Positions 42,373 to 53,839 of a stretch of 64,000 nt of DNA are shown here, one piece after another. Positions within the stretch are counted from its first letter, which is position 1. Every line of letters begins with the position of its first letter. A program made the position numbers and the translations under genes. Under the pieces are notes generated by a model. That model was not told the origin of the DNA and searched no databases. It worked only from the letters and a program-made list of their open reading frames with translations. This DNA is from Parastagonospora avenae f. sp. tritici 18332-5 (taxonomy: Eukaryota; Ascomycota; Dothideomycetes; Pleosporales; Phaeosphaeriaceae), in assembly GCA_022559985.1 (NCBI GenBank), contig JAFJTR010000037.1:1-64000 (forward strand), given 5' to 3'.

Positions 42373-44037
42373 TCAAAGCGTAAACCTGTATGCCGGGTCA
42401 CAATGCCATCGCGCCGCGACCATCGCTGCCTTGCTACCTTCCACAGGTCCATCGTATCCCTCTGCCAGGTCTTCTGCTGCCGCCTTCTCAAGCTGCTTAT
42501 TCCTCCGAGCCAGATAAAATCTCGTCACGGTCGCCAGAATGATGCACATTCCTGCGAAAGCTACGTTCGCAACATTCGCCTGCCAGTATCTCGGCCCCTG
42601 TGAGCTGGGATAAAAGTACGACGCATAAATGGACGCGAGATTGGAACCGGCGTTCACAACCGCATATGCAACTGCGCGCTTAGTCGGTGGACGAGGAAGC
42701 GACGTGGAAACCCAGGACAAGATGCAGCCAAAAGATCCGTAGACAGACATCATCATGAAGGTCGCTGTGTAGCGGGCAGCGAGGTTCATGGTTGTTGCGG
42801 AGATGATGAAGCCGATGCTGCAGAAGATTTGAGGCCAGACAACATGTAGCCAGCGCTCTTTGGTCTTGTCCGAGTGCCATGAGTTGCAGATACCGAGAAT
42901 GGCCGCAAAGACGTAAGGGGGTGCCGAAAGCAGTAGAGTTGTTGTTTGACCATATCCGAGCGTCTTGACGATAGTCGGGAAGAAGTTTATGAAACTTGCA
43001 GCGGTGTTCAAACCAAGCTGCATGAACCAAATGAGGTACAGTACTGGATCAGCAAAAGCAAGCTTGGCACCTTGCACAGCTGTGACCTCGGCGCGGTTAT
43101 CGTCCTGATTGGCTTCCTCTGCGATGCGAAGTACGGCGAGTTTGCGCTCTTCTTCGGTAAGCCACTTCGTGGTTCCGGGATAGTCCGGACAGATCTTCAT
43201 TGTAAAAGCTGCAACAGGAAAACATACAACACCTTCAATAATAAAAAGCCATCTCCAAGCGGGCAAACCTGCTCTGCCGTCCATTCCGCCCATGATAGCG
43301 GCTCCGAGAAGACCACCAAAGGCGCCAGCCATCTGTCCAGCCGCGTAGAGGATGGAGATGCGCTTGGCTAGTTCGCGTTTAGTATACCAGGAGCTAAAGA
43401 GATACAGTGCACCAGCTGGGAGTTGTCAGCAAGGAAATGATGTCTCAATGCACTGTACCTACGAAAGAATGGGGCCTCAACAAAGCCGAGGAAAAACCTG
43501 AGGACGACCATGCCTTCGTAGTTCTGTACGGCGCCTGTGCAGGTGGAGACTGTCGCCCACATACACATGATGGCCGGCAAGAAAATAGAAGGGCGCATCT
43601 TGTCAAGAATCATGTTGGTCGGCACCTGTGTCAAGATGTACCCGCTGCAAACCATCAGTGCGATCCTTTGACCTCTTTAGTTGTATCCAGCTTACACAAA
43701 GAAGATGCTGATAATAGTGTTGTATTGATTGCCTTTTAGACCTAGGTCGGCTTCTAGCGATCCGAGTCGAGCGGTTGCTATGTTGTTCCGATCGAGGTAG
43801 TTAAGGATATCTACGAGTCGCTATTAGATTCCGATAAATTAGGAACAATTTGTGGTACTAACACAGTAACATCATCAACGGCATCATGCGAATATCGACC
43901 TTGCGCACCAAAGCCTTTTCCTTGACCTCGCGGTCCTCAATGACAAGGCTGTCCAAGGCAATATCACCATCAATGGTTGAAAGGATAGGCACCTTCTTAT
44001 GGTCGACCATGTCGATGGATCTCTTCTCATCTGCCAT
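42373..44037 (-). CDS. MFS transporter, allantoate permease (Dal5/ACS) family
   Basis: Exons (minus) 44037-43863, 43810-43696, 43644-43463 and 43415-42373; introns of 52, 51 and 47 bp, joined in frame as LLYILNYLDRNNIA, FFVGYILTQVPTN and EAPFFPGALYLFSSWY; 504 aa. About twelve membrane helices. The LNYLDRNN segment in helix 1, YILTQVPTNMILDK, RFFLGFVEAPFFPG and SWYTKREL(A)KR are signatures of the anion:cation symporter family in fungi, which imports allantoate, nicotinate, pantothenate, biotin and other organic acids at the plasma membrane. Substrate not determined. It lies opposite the hydroxyacid dehydrogenase gene, whose product might act on an imported acid (inference). Confidence 0.93.
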
Positions 44038-44654
44038 TGTGTCGATGAATGTGCAATGTGAACGAAAAGATTGTGGACGTGCCAGTCGATTTCCTTTAAA
44101 TCAATCCGACAATGCGAACTGAGTCGTTCCCCAGACTGCACTTCTCCAGGTTCAGTCTGGAGACGGTGGGGTATTGACCCACGAGGTTGCTGGACTCCAC
44201 ATCTCCATCGAACTACCTTAGCGTAAGCGACAGCCGACGGTGTTCATGGAGACGAAAGTCTCGGCAATTGTTTCCTCGACTGCGAATGTCCAGGGTGCTT
44301 GGGCAGATCGAAACACTCGGAACTCTACAGCCGTTTTAGTGCGCTAGCTTGCCTAAGTCTAATCTGCTTCTGGTAAGGTGTGCTGGCTTCGTGGCCTTGC
44401 TTCCCCATGGGAAACGACTTCAAAAACTGGGGCAAATCCAATCTTGTCATTCATGCGTCGATCTCCGCATATGTTGTGTCATGCGATGCGTTCGCGCATC
44501 CGACGAAGGGCCGCTCAGAAGACGAAGTGGGTGCCTGAAAGCGGTTGGTAAGCGCCTGTCTTTTGTACGTACCTAGTGATATCTGTTCGATATAGTTCAA
44601 GGTGCAGCCAGCATACGGTTAAAATTCCCAAACGACGCCAAGGTCTTACTCACC
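44038..44654. promoter_or_regulatory. Divergent region between MFS transporter and hydroxyacid dehydrogenase
   Basis: 617 bp between opposite ATGs. It should hold both promoters. No TATA box or known site is clear. Confidence 0.4.
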
Positions 44655-45763
44655 ATGCCCTCTGAAAAACAGTTCACCATCCTACACATCGGCGACGATA
44701 TCGTGTACAACCCAGATGTTTATAAAGCCTTCTCCTCGCAGTTCAACATCATTCAACCATCGATAGAAGAGCGCCAAAGAGACAACTTCATTAAAGCCCT
44801 CAAGAAACGAAGATGGGGCGACTTCCACGCCGTATTTCGACCATTCTGGAACTCGGGAGGTGAAATGGGGAAATGGGACCAAGAACTCGTTCCCCATCTT
44901 CCCAAGACATGCAAAATATTTGCGAGTGCAGGAGCAGGATACGACTGGGCAGATATTCCAACCCTATCAAAATATGGTGAGCATTTCCGAAACCTGTAAA
45001 AATAACAATACTGATAATGGCAGGCATTACATATTGCAACGGCGCCCGGGCTTCATCAGAAGCAGTCGCCGACATGGCAATATGGCATATCCTCTCCGTT
45101 TTCCGGAACTTGATCTGGAGCGCTGAAGCCGCCAAGTCAGGCGACGTAGAGCAATGGAAGTTCGCGCACAAGCACCAGCAAGACACCGCATTCAACCCAC
45201 GAGGTCGCTCGTTAGGTATCATCGGTTTAGGTAACATCGGTGGAACGATTGCACGAAAAGCGTGGGCGGGCTTCGGCATGAAAGTGCTGTATCACGACAT
45301 TGCGCGCAAATCAGACGAGGTTGAAAAGGCAATGAATGCTACCTTTTATGACAAGGTGGACGATATGCTAGCGGTTGCAGACTGCACTGTTATCGCCACT
45401 CCATTCTTCGGCGAGAAGCTCATCACCGCTGAGCGATTGCAGAAGTTCAAGAAAGGCAGTCGATTTGTGAACATTGCGCGAGGCACGCTGGTGGATGAAG
45501 ATGCGCTCGTGGATGCGCTAAGGAGCGGACACATCTTCGCTGCAGGACTGGATGTCCATGCAAATGAGCCACATGTTCATCCGGAGTTCACCAAGATGCG
45601 GAACGTGACATTGACGTGTCACAATGCGGGTGGTGCGTGGGATACAGCTGCTGGCTTTGAGCGGTTAGCCATGGAGAATATTGAAGCGTTCTTGAAGGAT
45701 GGGAAGGCTTTGACACCAGTTAACGCGCATCTAGTGCAAACTAGAGAGGGAGACAATTCTTGA
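44655..45763 (+). CDS. D-isomer-specific 2-hydroxyacid dehydrogenase
   Basis: Exons 44655-44976 and 45024-45763, intron 47 bp (GTGAGC ... CAG); 353 aa. NAD(P)H-dependent reductase of 2-keto acids such as glyoxylate or hydroxypyruvate. It shows ASAGAGYDWADI, the ASSEAVADMAIWHILS helix, the Rossmann motif LGIIGLGNIGG, and the catalytic set Arg in NIARGTLVDEDAL, Glu in DVHANEP and His in CHNAGGA (the family usually has HxGG). Long insertions are absent, so it is a cytosolic enzyme of normal size. Adjacent to a divergent organic-acid-type transporter and convergent with an amidohydrolase, with which it may form a small catabolic group (inference). Confidence 0.93.
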
Positions 45764-45819
45764 TTGGGGCGATATACGATGGAAAACAGCTTCCACTGCC
45801 ACTTAGACATATATGGTTA

Positions 45820-47457
45820 TCAAGCTTCGTATACCTTCTTTCCTTCAAACCAAGTCTCCTTGACGCTCGCTTTAAGTAACTCTTCTCCCTTCCAGTCCAT
45901 ATCCACTACAGTGAAGTCTGCCATCTTGCCCACCTCCAAGCTTCCGACCCTGTCTTCTGCGAAGCACGAATATGCCACGCCGCTGGTCGCTCCAGTCACG
46001 GCCTGTGCCAACTCGAGTACAAAATTCTCGTTTACGGGTGCATCGTTGGCTTGCGGTTGTCTTGCAGACTTACGTGTAGTTGCCACATACAAATTTGGCA
46101 GTGGTGCCTGAGGTGCAGTCGGTGAGTCAGAGCCGATAGCCAGAAGAGCTCCGTGATCCGCGAACTCAGAGTATGCAAATGCACGCTTCAATCGTTCAGG
46201 ACCAATCAAGTTCGGCCACGCCCTCAGAATAGACGGATCGGAATGTACCGGCTGAATACTTGCTGTAATGCCCAGCTTTCCAAGTCGCTTTGCGTCTTCT
46301 GGTGCCGTAACCTCAAGGTGTTCGATTCGGTGGCGTTGACCTGGTTTCCCGTACTTCTCGAGAACGTTGATGGCGTTGTGTACGGCCTGATCACCGATTG
46401 CATGTACAGCACACTGTAGGCCTGCATCGATAGCCATCTTTATAACTGGGTCGAGCATCTCGGGAGTCCAGATCGGCCCTTCGAAGTGCGTGTTCGAAGT
46501 ATACGGCTTGGACAATGCTGCTGTACAAGCATCTACAATACCATCTGTAATGAGCTTGATACCAACAATGCGCATATCCGGATCAGTCTTTTCGTTGAAC
46601 TGCTTATTCAATTCGATGGCACGGGCGACCTGTCGCAACCGATGCTCTTCCCCGTCACCCGGCATGATGATCCAATGCGCAGCCACGCGAATAGGCAATT
46701 TGCCGCCTTGAGCTTCTCGAAGTGCCAGGATTGCGTCCCATGCGGGATCCTCCATGGCCATATCGATGCAGCCTGTAGTTCCAACAGCGTGATATCCCTT
46801 GATTGCTGCCTGGAGTGCCGCCATCTTGTCTTCTAGTGGCAGGACCTGTGCCAGGTATGGCCATACAATCAGGATAATGCATGCCTCGCTGAGAAGGCCT
46901 GTCGCTTTTCCGTCTGCATCTCGCTCGATCTTCCCACCCGCTGGGTTCTCCATCTCCTGAACGCCCATCTCTTTCAACGCTGCGCTGTTGCACCAGCATG
47001 AGTGAAGATCCTTCGAATCAATGTATATGGGCCTCGGGTCGAGATCATCCAGCATGCTGGCCTTTGCCTCCCCGTCTGTCATATAGTGCATCCATCCTGA
47101 ACACAGGATGCGATCCTTTTCCGGGTTCTGCTTTGCGTACAGTGTGATTTGAGCTCGGATATCCGCCAAATTTTCACATTCGTCTAGCTTGACTTTATTG
47201 AGCGTCTGGCCCAGCAGCAAAAAGTGCATGTGTCCGTCGATGAAGCCAGGAAGTACATGTCGTCCGCCGAGATCTTTCACCTCGCTGCCAGTCTCTCGAA
47301 AAGATTGGATCTCAGCGGCGTCCCCATTGCCGAGGTATGCGATCTTGCCATCCTGCACTACGAGGGTGTCGTAAAAGCGTTGTTGATTGCGGGACTCGCC
47401 ACTCTGGAAGATTTTGCCGTTGGCGAAGATTGTGGCTTTCGTTGCTGTGGTCATCAT
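45820..47457 (-). CDS. Metal-dependent amidohydrolase, YtcJ/amidohydrolase-3 family
   Basis: A single exon of 545 aa. The N-terminal small beta domain is followed by LPGFIDGHMHFLLLG (metal-binding HxH), DSKDLHSCWCNSAAL, a central barrel with GIKLITDGIVD (site of the bridging Lys in this superfamily is the GIKL area), HAIGDQAVHNAIN, HRIEHLE and the late metal ligand GSDSPTAPQAPLPNLY. The C-terminus closes with VGSLEVGKMADFTVVDMDW, typical of the family. These enzymes hydrolyse amides or cyclic ureides. Substrate is unknown; related proteins are often called exoenzyme regulator or LAF3-like. No signal peptide, so intracellular. Confidence 0.93.
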   Translation of the reverse strand: MMTTATKATIFANGKIFQSGESRNQQRFYDTLVVQDGKIAYLGNGDAAEIQSFRETGSEVKDLGGRHVLPGFIDGHMHFLLLGQTLNKVKLDECENLADIRAQITLYAKQNPEKDRILCSGWMHYMTDGEAKASMLDDLDPRPIYIDSKDLHSCWCNSAALKEMGVQEMENPAGGKIERDADGKATGLLSEACIILIVWPYLAQVLPLEDKMAALQAAIKGYHAVGTTGCIDMAMEDPAWDAILALREAQGGKLPIRVAAHWIIMPGDGEEHRLRQVARAIELNKQFNEKTDPDMRIVGIKLITDGIVDACTAALSKPYTSNTHFEGPIWTPEMLDPVIKMAIDAGLQCAVHAIGDQAVHNAINVLEKYGKPGQRHRIEHLEVTAPEDAKRLGKLGITASIQPVHSDPSILRAWPNLIGPERLKRAFAYSEFADHGALLAIGSDSPTAPQAPLPNLYVATTRKSARQPQANDAPVNENFVLELAQAVTGATSGVAYSCFAEDRVGSLEVGKMADFTVVDMDWKGEELLKASVKETWFEGKKVYEA

Positions 47458-48211
47458 GACTGCTTGGTGTCACGTCAAGTCGTCCTGTCTTCCTTCGATG
47501 AGGGGTAATCAGATCAGATTAAAAGATCCGGCATCGGAGATCCGAGGTTCGGCCGCCGCGATCCCTTTCACGTCCACCTTCCAGCCCCGTTGGACATGGC
47601 TTCTTCCACGATATGAGCATGTCGCCCTTAGACTTCACGATGCCGTTTCTGTGTTCATCCACAGCTTCACTAAGCCCTCGTATCTGACGCGACTGACAGG
47701 GGCGCATCACCTCGGCCGTTCGCTTTCAGCCTGTTTAGCAGAACCTTGTTTGCCAACCGTACCAAGGTCCCTTTCTCCATTCCGCCTCAATGTCGAGATG
47801 CAAAAATCGCTCTCTTGTCGCCGAGCCGTCAGCTTGTACGAATTAGTTGAAGTTCAAGAGCTTCATGGCAGCTTGATGCCTGTCGAAGAAGGTCACATCG
47901 ACGAATGCGAAAGGGCCGATGTGGATTTGCGGAGTTGCAGCTATTCTTCCGCCTGGGGTTGCGATGTTTCCTCCAATTGGCGTCGATGCGCCCGGAGCCC
48001 CACGCCTTAGTGACGTGCATCATCCGGGGTTTCCCCTCGCTTTCTGCTCTTCAACCGGAGAGAATTGAGGCGAAAGTGGCGATCATGTACAGTCGACCCG
48101 CCCGCCAAGTTGGTTCTGGGTAAATAACGGTAGAGATCAAAAAGTATGGGGAAACTATAAAATGGAGCATGCAGGCATGTGTGATCAGCATTGCACGCTT
48201 CAATTGACAAA
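47458..48211. other. Divergent intergenic region, amidohydrolase / GH51
   Basis: 754 bp with two promoters. A TATA box for GH51 is listed separately. Frames up to 207 codons run across both gene edges but have no domain. Confidence 0.45.
48156..48162 (+). promoter_or_regulatory. TATA box (TATAAAA) of the GH51 gene
   Basis: GAAACTATAAAATGG lies 50-56 bp before the ATG at 48212, with good spacing for a short leader, as expected for an inducible secreted enzyme gene. Confidence 0.65.
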
Positions 48212-50371
48212 ATGGCACTCCTCACACGAGCGCTTGTTGCAGCTTCGTGCATTGCTTCAGCTCTTGCTGTTGACATTGTTGTTCAAGGTTCCGGCGGCAA
48301 TCTCACCGGCAAGTTTGGCCGCCCATACGGATATGGTTTCCTTCATGAGGTTGGTGAGCTAATCACAATCAATCTCAATCATGCTGACAAGTCCTAGGAT
48401 ATCAACAACTCTGGAGACGGAGGTATTTACGCCGAGTTGATTCAAAACCGCGCATTTCAGTACAGCCGCAACTACTCGGTGTCGACGGCAAACTACTTTC
48501 CCATCAATGGCGCCGAGCTCAGTATCCAGAACCTGTCACAGCCACTGTCCGAGGCCCTGCCTGCATCTATGCGTGTTGCAGCTAGCAATGGCACCGGCAA
48601 GACTGGTTTCAAGAATGAAGGTTATTGGGGCATGGACGTAAAGCAGCACAAGTACACTGGATCATTCTGGGTCAAGGGCGAGTACAAAGGCAGCTTCACC
48701 GCATCGCTCGAGTCCAACTTGACTTCCGATGTTTTTGGATCCGTTGAAGTGCCGTCAAAGTGTGTCGAAGATGACTGGGTCGAACACACCTTCGAGCTCA
48801 CGCCCGAGAAGGATGCTCCTAACTCAAACAACACTTTCTCGATCACATTCGACCCTGCTGGAACTTCCAACGGAGCGCTCGACTTCAACCTTATCAGTCT
48901 CTTTCCCCCAACGTACAAGAACAGGAAGAATGGGTTGAGAGTCGACATCGCTGAGGCACTCGCTGATATGAACCCCGTAAGTCTAGAGGATGAAAGTGTG
49001 TGGTGCAGCACTAATTAGATCTCAGTCTGTTCTTCGCTTTCCAGGCGGTAATATGCTCGAGGGTCTCACAAATGACACATACTGGGACTGGAAGAACTCC
49101 CTTGGTCCCCTCAGGAACCGCCCAGGATTCCAGGGTGTTTGGGGCTACCAACAAACAAACGGTCTGGGTCTGATGGAGTATCTCGAGTGGTCAGAGGACA
49201 TGGGTCTTGAGAGGAGTGGGTCACTTTCCAACCTCACCTCAACGCTTTCGCCTGCTAACAACTCTCAGTTCTTGCTGTATGGGCTGGTCTCGCTTTGAAC
49301 GGCGATACCACTCCGGAAGAAGATCTACAACCATTCATCGACGATGCCCTTGACGAGATCGAATTTATCTGTGGTCCAGCAAATTCCACCTGGGGCAAGG
49401 TCCGCGCTGAACTTGGACACCCCGAGCCCTACTCGCTCGACTACGTGGAGATTGGTAACGAGGACTGGCTCGCTGGCTTTCCCGGAGGCTGGGACTCTTA
49501 CCGCCAATACCGCTTCCCATTGTTCTACGAGGCTATCAAGGCCAAATACCCCAACATTCAGATCATCTCATCTGCTGCTACAACTGATCCCGAGGAAGGC
49601 GAACCACTAGACTACCCAGAGGACGCGATCGGTGATTACCACCCTTACCGCGAGCCTGATGAGGTCGTCAAGGAGTTCAACCGCTTTGACAACGACATTG
49701 GCCACATTGTTGGAGAGATGGCTGCGATCCATCCCAACGGCGGTACCAAATGGGAGGGTAAACTGATGCCATACCCCTGGTGGATCGGCGCCGTCGGAGA
49801 GGCGGTTTCACTGATCGGCTATGAGCGCAACTCTGACCGCATTCCTGGGGCTTTCTACGCCCCGGTGTTGAAGAACGAGAACCGCTGGCAGTGGTCCATT
49901 ACCATTCTTCAATTCGCTGCCGACGTGAAGATGACGACCAAGTCCGTGAGCTTCCACTGCTGGAGCCTGTTTGCTCACCACCCTATTACTCACACTCTTC
50001 CCACCTCTTCCAACAGCTCATATGGCCCAGTCTACTGGGGCGCTGGTGTGGATGAGAGGAGGAACAACGCCATGGTCTGGAAGGGTGCAGTCTACAACAC
50101 CACGAACGGATCTTCCGTCCCGGTTTCTGTCCATTTCCAGGGTGTGAAGCCAGGCACCAAGGCAAACTTGACACTCCTGACAAACCCCAGCGGCGATCCA
50201 TTCGCATACAACGACCCCCACACTGGCATCAACATCGTGAACACCACGATCAGCATCCTCGAAGCAGACTTCAGCGGTCTCTTCAAGTTCGACATGCCGC
50301 AGCTGAGTGTTGCCGTCTTGGACACCGAGGTTGCGGGTGCGGGTGCGGGCAACGGTACCAATTGCCCATAG
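48212..50371 (+). CDS. GH51 alpha-L-arabinofuranosidase, secreted
   Basis: Exons 48212-48349, 48398-48976, 49026-49215 and 49269-50371; introns of 48, 49 and 53 bp; 669 aa. The signal peptide is MALLTRALVAASCIASALA. Family marks: GFLHEDINNSGDGGIYAEL, the carbohydrate-binding-like beta domain after KHKYTGSFWVKG-like sequence, LRFPGGNMLEGL, WEDMGLE-type SEDMGLERILAVWAG at the exon 3/4 junction, the acid/base Glu in DYVEIGNEDWL and a second catalytic region ending in GEAVSLIGYERNSDRI. Many N-glycosylation sequons. It releases terminal L-arabinose from arabinan and arabinoxylan outside the cell, complementing the GH28 and CE1 enzymes nearby. Confidence 0.94.
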
Positions 50372-50951
50372 TTTTGAGGCCATCAGTCGCGCATTCGGTA
50401 TAAAAATTAGATGTAACCCAGCCAATAACATTGGCCTTGAATTGCAACTGAATGTTTAATATAAAACATCGTCTTCGTGAATTCCACTTTCCCCAAGAAT
50501 TTATTTGCGTGCTACCGCCCGCTGACATTATATAGTATGCCAGTTTTCCTGCGACGATTAAATCCACACTCGGAGGGTAGATTCATAGCCAGGATTCCCG
50601 TGCTACTTGTTGTACGACTTTGTTGAGCAAAGAGTCCATCAGAACATCATCATCGGGCTTAAGGTCCGTCTCATATCCAAGCGAGCAGACATGGCTTCAC
50701 GGCATACAGCTTTACTGGGTTCTTCAGATCAAGTAACCAATAAGAGAGGAACTGTTATCGTTACAAATGAGGGCGAGCGAATGAGGTGCCGCCCGTTAAG
50801 TATGATGCAAGCCATCGAGGTACTCATCATTTGTCGAACGCACAACGCGGGATGAACATACACAAAAACCATCAAGGTGTCTCCTGAGAACTTGAGAAAG
50901 TCGAGAAAATCATTTGTGCCCCTCATACAGTCTCCTAACAAAAGCATCAAC
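50372..50951. other. Intergenic GH51 to ZNG1
   Basis: 580 bp, no gene recognised. It contains the GH51 3' end and the next promoter. Confidence 0.45.
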
Positions 50952-52800
50952 ATGGCGCGACAAAAGCGAGCGAGCAATGGCGCAGCAAAGGGAAGTTCAA
51001 AGGCACAGGACACTGCCCGAAAACCACTTCCAGTAACTATCTTATCTGGCTTCCTGGTAAGAGTCAGATTAGTGTGCGAGAGGAGAACGATGACTGACGA
51101 TTGATAGGGAAGCGGCAAAACAACACTGCTTCGTCATATCCTCCAATCCCCCGATCATGGCCTGCGAATTGCGGTCATTGTCAACGACATGGCTGCTGTC
51201 AATGTCGACGCCAACATGATTGCTCGCTCCTCTGATGTGCGTGGCAAGGATAAAGACACGGGAGAGATAAGGGTCAAGGAGAAGATCGTTCAGATGCAGA
51301 ACGGGTGCATATGCTGCACACTGCGAAGTGATCTGCTCACTGAGCTGGCACGGCTTGCATGGAGTGAGGATGGCTTCGATCACGTTGTCATCGAAAGTTC
51401 TGGTATCAGTGAGCCGCAGCAAGTTGCTGAGACGTTCACCACGGAGTTGACCGAGGCGATGGTCGATGCCGAGGGCATGGAGACCGAGGAGAAGGAGACA
51501 TTCATGAAAGTGTAAGTGGACGCAATTTCTTGTGACACTCCATTTGCTGAACTGGTTGCAGTGCAAAGCTCGGCGGACTCAAGACCATAGCTTCGGTCGA
51601 CACCATGGTAACTGTCGTTGATGCATTCCGCTTCTTCTCGGAATTCGACACTGCCGAATTTCTACAAGACCGATTTGGTAAGGAAGAAGTACCAGACGAG
51701 GACCAGCGCACCATCTCAGATCTCTTCGCCGACCAAATCGAGTTTGCGAACGTCATCATAGTGAACAAGATTGATCGCGCAGATGCGAAGACTTTGGGTC
51801 GCGTCAAGGCGTATGTCAAGACGCTCAATCCAACAGCCAAGATCATCGAAGCCAAATACTCCAAAGTGGATGTACGTGAGATGCTTAATACTGGTGTATT
51901 CAACTTCGCAGAAGCTATTACGAGCCCGGGCTGGCTGAAGAGCATTCATGAGATGACAGTCATGGATGTCCAAGGAAAGAAACGCCTTGCGCCGAAGCCA
52001 GAGACACTCGAGTACGTTTTTGTTTCCCCAATTTACATTGTCACCACACTGACCTTCGGCATAGATACGGTATTGGTAGCTTCGTTTATCGCGCCCGTCG
52101 GCCATTTGACCCTATGAAGCTGTACCGCCTCATCGAGGGAAAGTTCATCCTTCTGCAAGATGAAGCCGAAGACGTTGACGATGAAGATGAGGAAGACGAG
52201 GATGAAGTCATGTCCGACTCGGATGAGTCGCGCCCGTCAGCCAGCACGTCAGACAACAGCAGCGAGGAAGGCGATGGTGCTCCTCCCATGGATGACGCGA
52301 CCATCTTGGCGAACAAGAAAGCTAGTCCATATTTCAGCGGTCTTCATCGAAGCAAAGGTATCTTCTGGCTGGCGACCCGTCCCAATCAAATGGGCTCGTG
52401 GAGTACCGCAGGCGCCATGCTCACTCTTGGCTCTGAGATGCCGTGGTTCTGCTGCGTGTCGGAGGAAGATTGGGGTGCTGACAAAGAGACCGGGAAAGCT
52501 ATTCGAGCAGACTTTGAGGGCGAGTGGGGTGATCGCCGCCAGGAGCTAGTGTTAATCGGTGAGAAGCTCGACGTTGATGGGCTGACCAAGCTGCTCGACA
52601 ATTGCTTGTTGAGTCGCGCGGAAATGCGGAAGTGGGAGAAGGTCATGCACAGTGACAAAATGGATGAAGATGAAAAGGAGGTGAAGTTGAGTGAGATGTG
52701 GGATGATGGCTACTGGGCTGAATGGGCGCGGCCGGGAGTAGAAGACGAAGATGACGAGGAGCACAATCACCATCATCATGGTCATTTCCACAAGCACTAA
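50952..52800 (+). CDS. CobW/ZNG1-type zinc-chaperone GTPase
   Basis: Exons 50952-51056, 51108-51511, 51562-52011 and 52065-52800; introns of 51, 50 and 53 bp; 564 aa. Intron 1 splits the P-loop (PVTILSGFL then GSGKTTLLRHIL). The CxCC metal motif is in QMQNGCICCTLRSDLL, with ESSGISEPQQVAET and NKIDRAD as later GTPase motifs. The CobW C-terminal domain holds YGIGSFVYRARRPFDP and WLATRP, interrupted by a long acidic insert (DVDDEDEEDEDEVMSD). The tail ends in a His cluster HNHHHHGHFHKH. COG0523 proteins use GTP to deliver zinc, for example to methionine aminopeptidase (ZNG1). Zinc is the likely metal; cytosolic. Convergent with the esterase gene. Confidence 0.92.
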
Positions 52801-52862
52801 GAGAGGTCAGAGAAGAATATTCGAAATTCTATTTCGCACTTGTCAACTGCATGACGCTACAA

Positions 52863-53774
52863 TTAAGACCTCCTGGAGTAGCACTTAGTAGTCTCACTCT
52901 TCTGGCACCTCAAGTCAAAGTAGTCAATGACCAAGTCGTCCTGAGTCGGGATGTTGTGCGTTACGCCAGCTGCTTCGTAGGCTTCGAACTTGTCTCCATA
53001 CTGGTAACGTGTCCATCCAGTCAAGGGCGTATCCTGCGTAGTTGAGGTGGGTGTCTCGCTCACACCAAGCACAGCAGTCCACTGCTTGATCTGCTCCTTG
53101 AGGTTCTGCGGGCTGATAGTAGTGTCCGCAAGACCATGGAAAGTCTGGAACTTGGGTCGGAATGCTTGGTAATCCCAGAAAGCATCATGCACGATCGCGG
53201 CCCACTCAACTCCGGTCTTGATGATCTTTCCTGCTGCGCAGTCGGGGTTCCAGACGTCGAACCCATCGCCGGCAAAACACCCGAAGGGCACACCAGCCCA
53301 TGCACTTCCTGCAGCAAAGAGCTCCGGGTAGGCTCCGATGAGGACATTGGTCATCATAGCGCCTGAGCTTGTTCCCTGTACGAAGACGCGGTCCGGGTCG
53401 CCGTGGTAGTTTTTCAGCGCCCAGTGGACCATGGAGGCGATACCCTGTGAATCACCACCTCCATCATGCCTAAGCGTTGCTTTGCTGCTTACGTCCCAGC
53501 ACCGATCTGCGTTTGTCGTGTTGGGATATATGGTAATGAAACCATACTTGTCGCCTGCAGATGCCCAGGATCGCCATTCGAAGTTCTGCTGAGCAGTTCC
53601 GCCACACCAATGGGGGGTGACGAGAATTGGTGGGTTGGCCTGTAGCTTCGCAGGAACGTAGATGTGCATCTCTACATTGCGAGGATTGGGACCGAAGTCG
53701 GTAATTTGAGTGAGTTTAGAGGTGAGTTGCGCGGTTGCAGAGGCTGCGAAAAGCAGCGTAGTAAGGACCTGCAT
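52863..53774 (-). CDS. CE1-type acetylxylan esterase / PHB-depolymerase-family esterase
   Basis: A single exon of 303 aa from ATG 53774, which gives the signal peptide MQVLTTLLFAASATA; the longer frame upstream (to 53804) is not needed. The alpha/beta-hydrolase shows PPILVTPHWCGGTAQQ (oxyanion region), the nucleophile Ser in QGTSSGAMMTN, GLADTTISPQNL (Asp) and GVTHNIP (His). It removes acetyl groups from xylan, helping xylanases and arabinofuranosidases. There is no carbohydrate-binding module, only the catalytic domain. A TATA-like box and two inverted repeats lie just upstream. Confidence 0.93.
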   Translation of the reverse strand: MQVLTTLLFAASATAQLTSKLTQITDFGPNPRNVEMHIYVPAKLQANPPILVTPHWCGGTAQQNFEWRSWASAGDKYGFITIYPNTTNADRCWDVSSKATLRHDGGGDSQGIASMVHWALKNYHGDPDRVFVQGTSSGAMMTNVLIGAYPELFAAGSAWAGVPFGCFAGDGFDVWNPDCAAGKIIKTGVEWAAIVHDAFWDYQAFRPKFQTFHGLADTTISPQNLKEQIKQWTAVLGVSETPTSTTQDTPLTGWTRYQYGDKFEAYEAAGVTHNIPTQDDLVIDYFDLRCQKSETTKCYSRRS

Positions 53775-53825
53775 GGTTGCTGATGCTCGAGGGTGCGTGA
53801 CCAAGAGTGAGGTTGGCCATCACGT

Positions 53826-53832
53826 CCTTATA
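53826..53832 (-). promoter_or_regulatory. TATA-like box (TATAAGG) of the esterase gene
   Basis: The minus strand reads GGGTATAAGGACG here, 52 bp before the ATG at 53774. Confidence 0.5.
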
Positions 53833-53839
53833 CCCTTCT

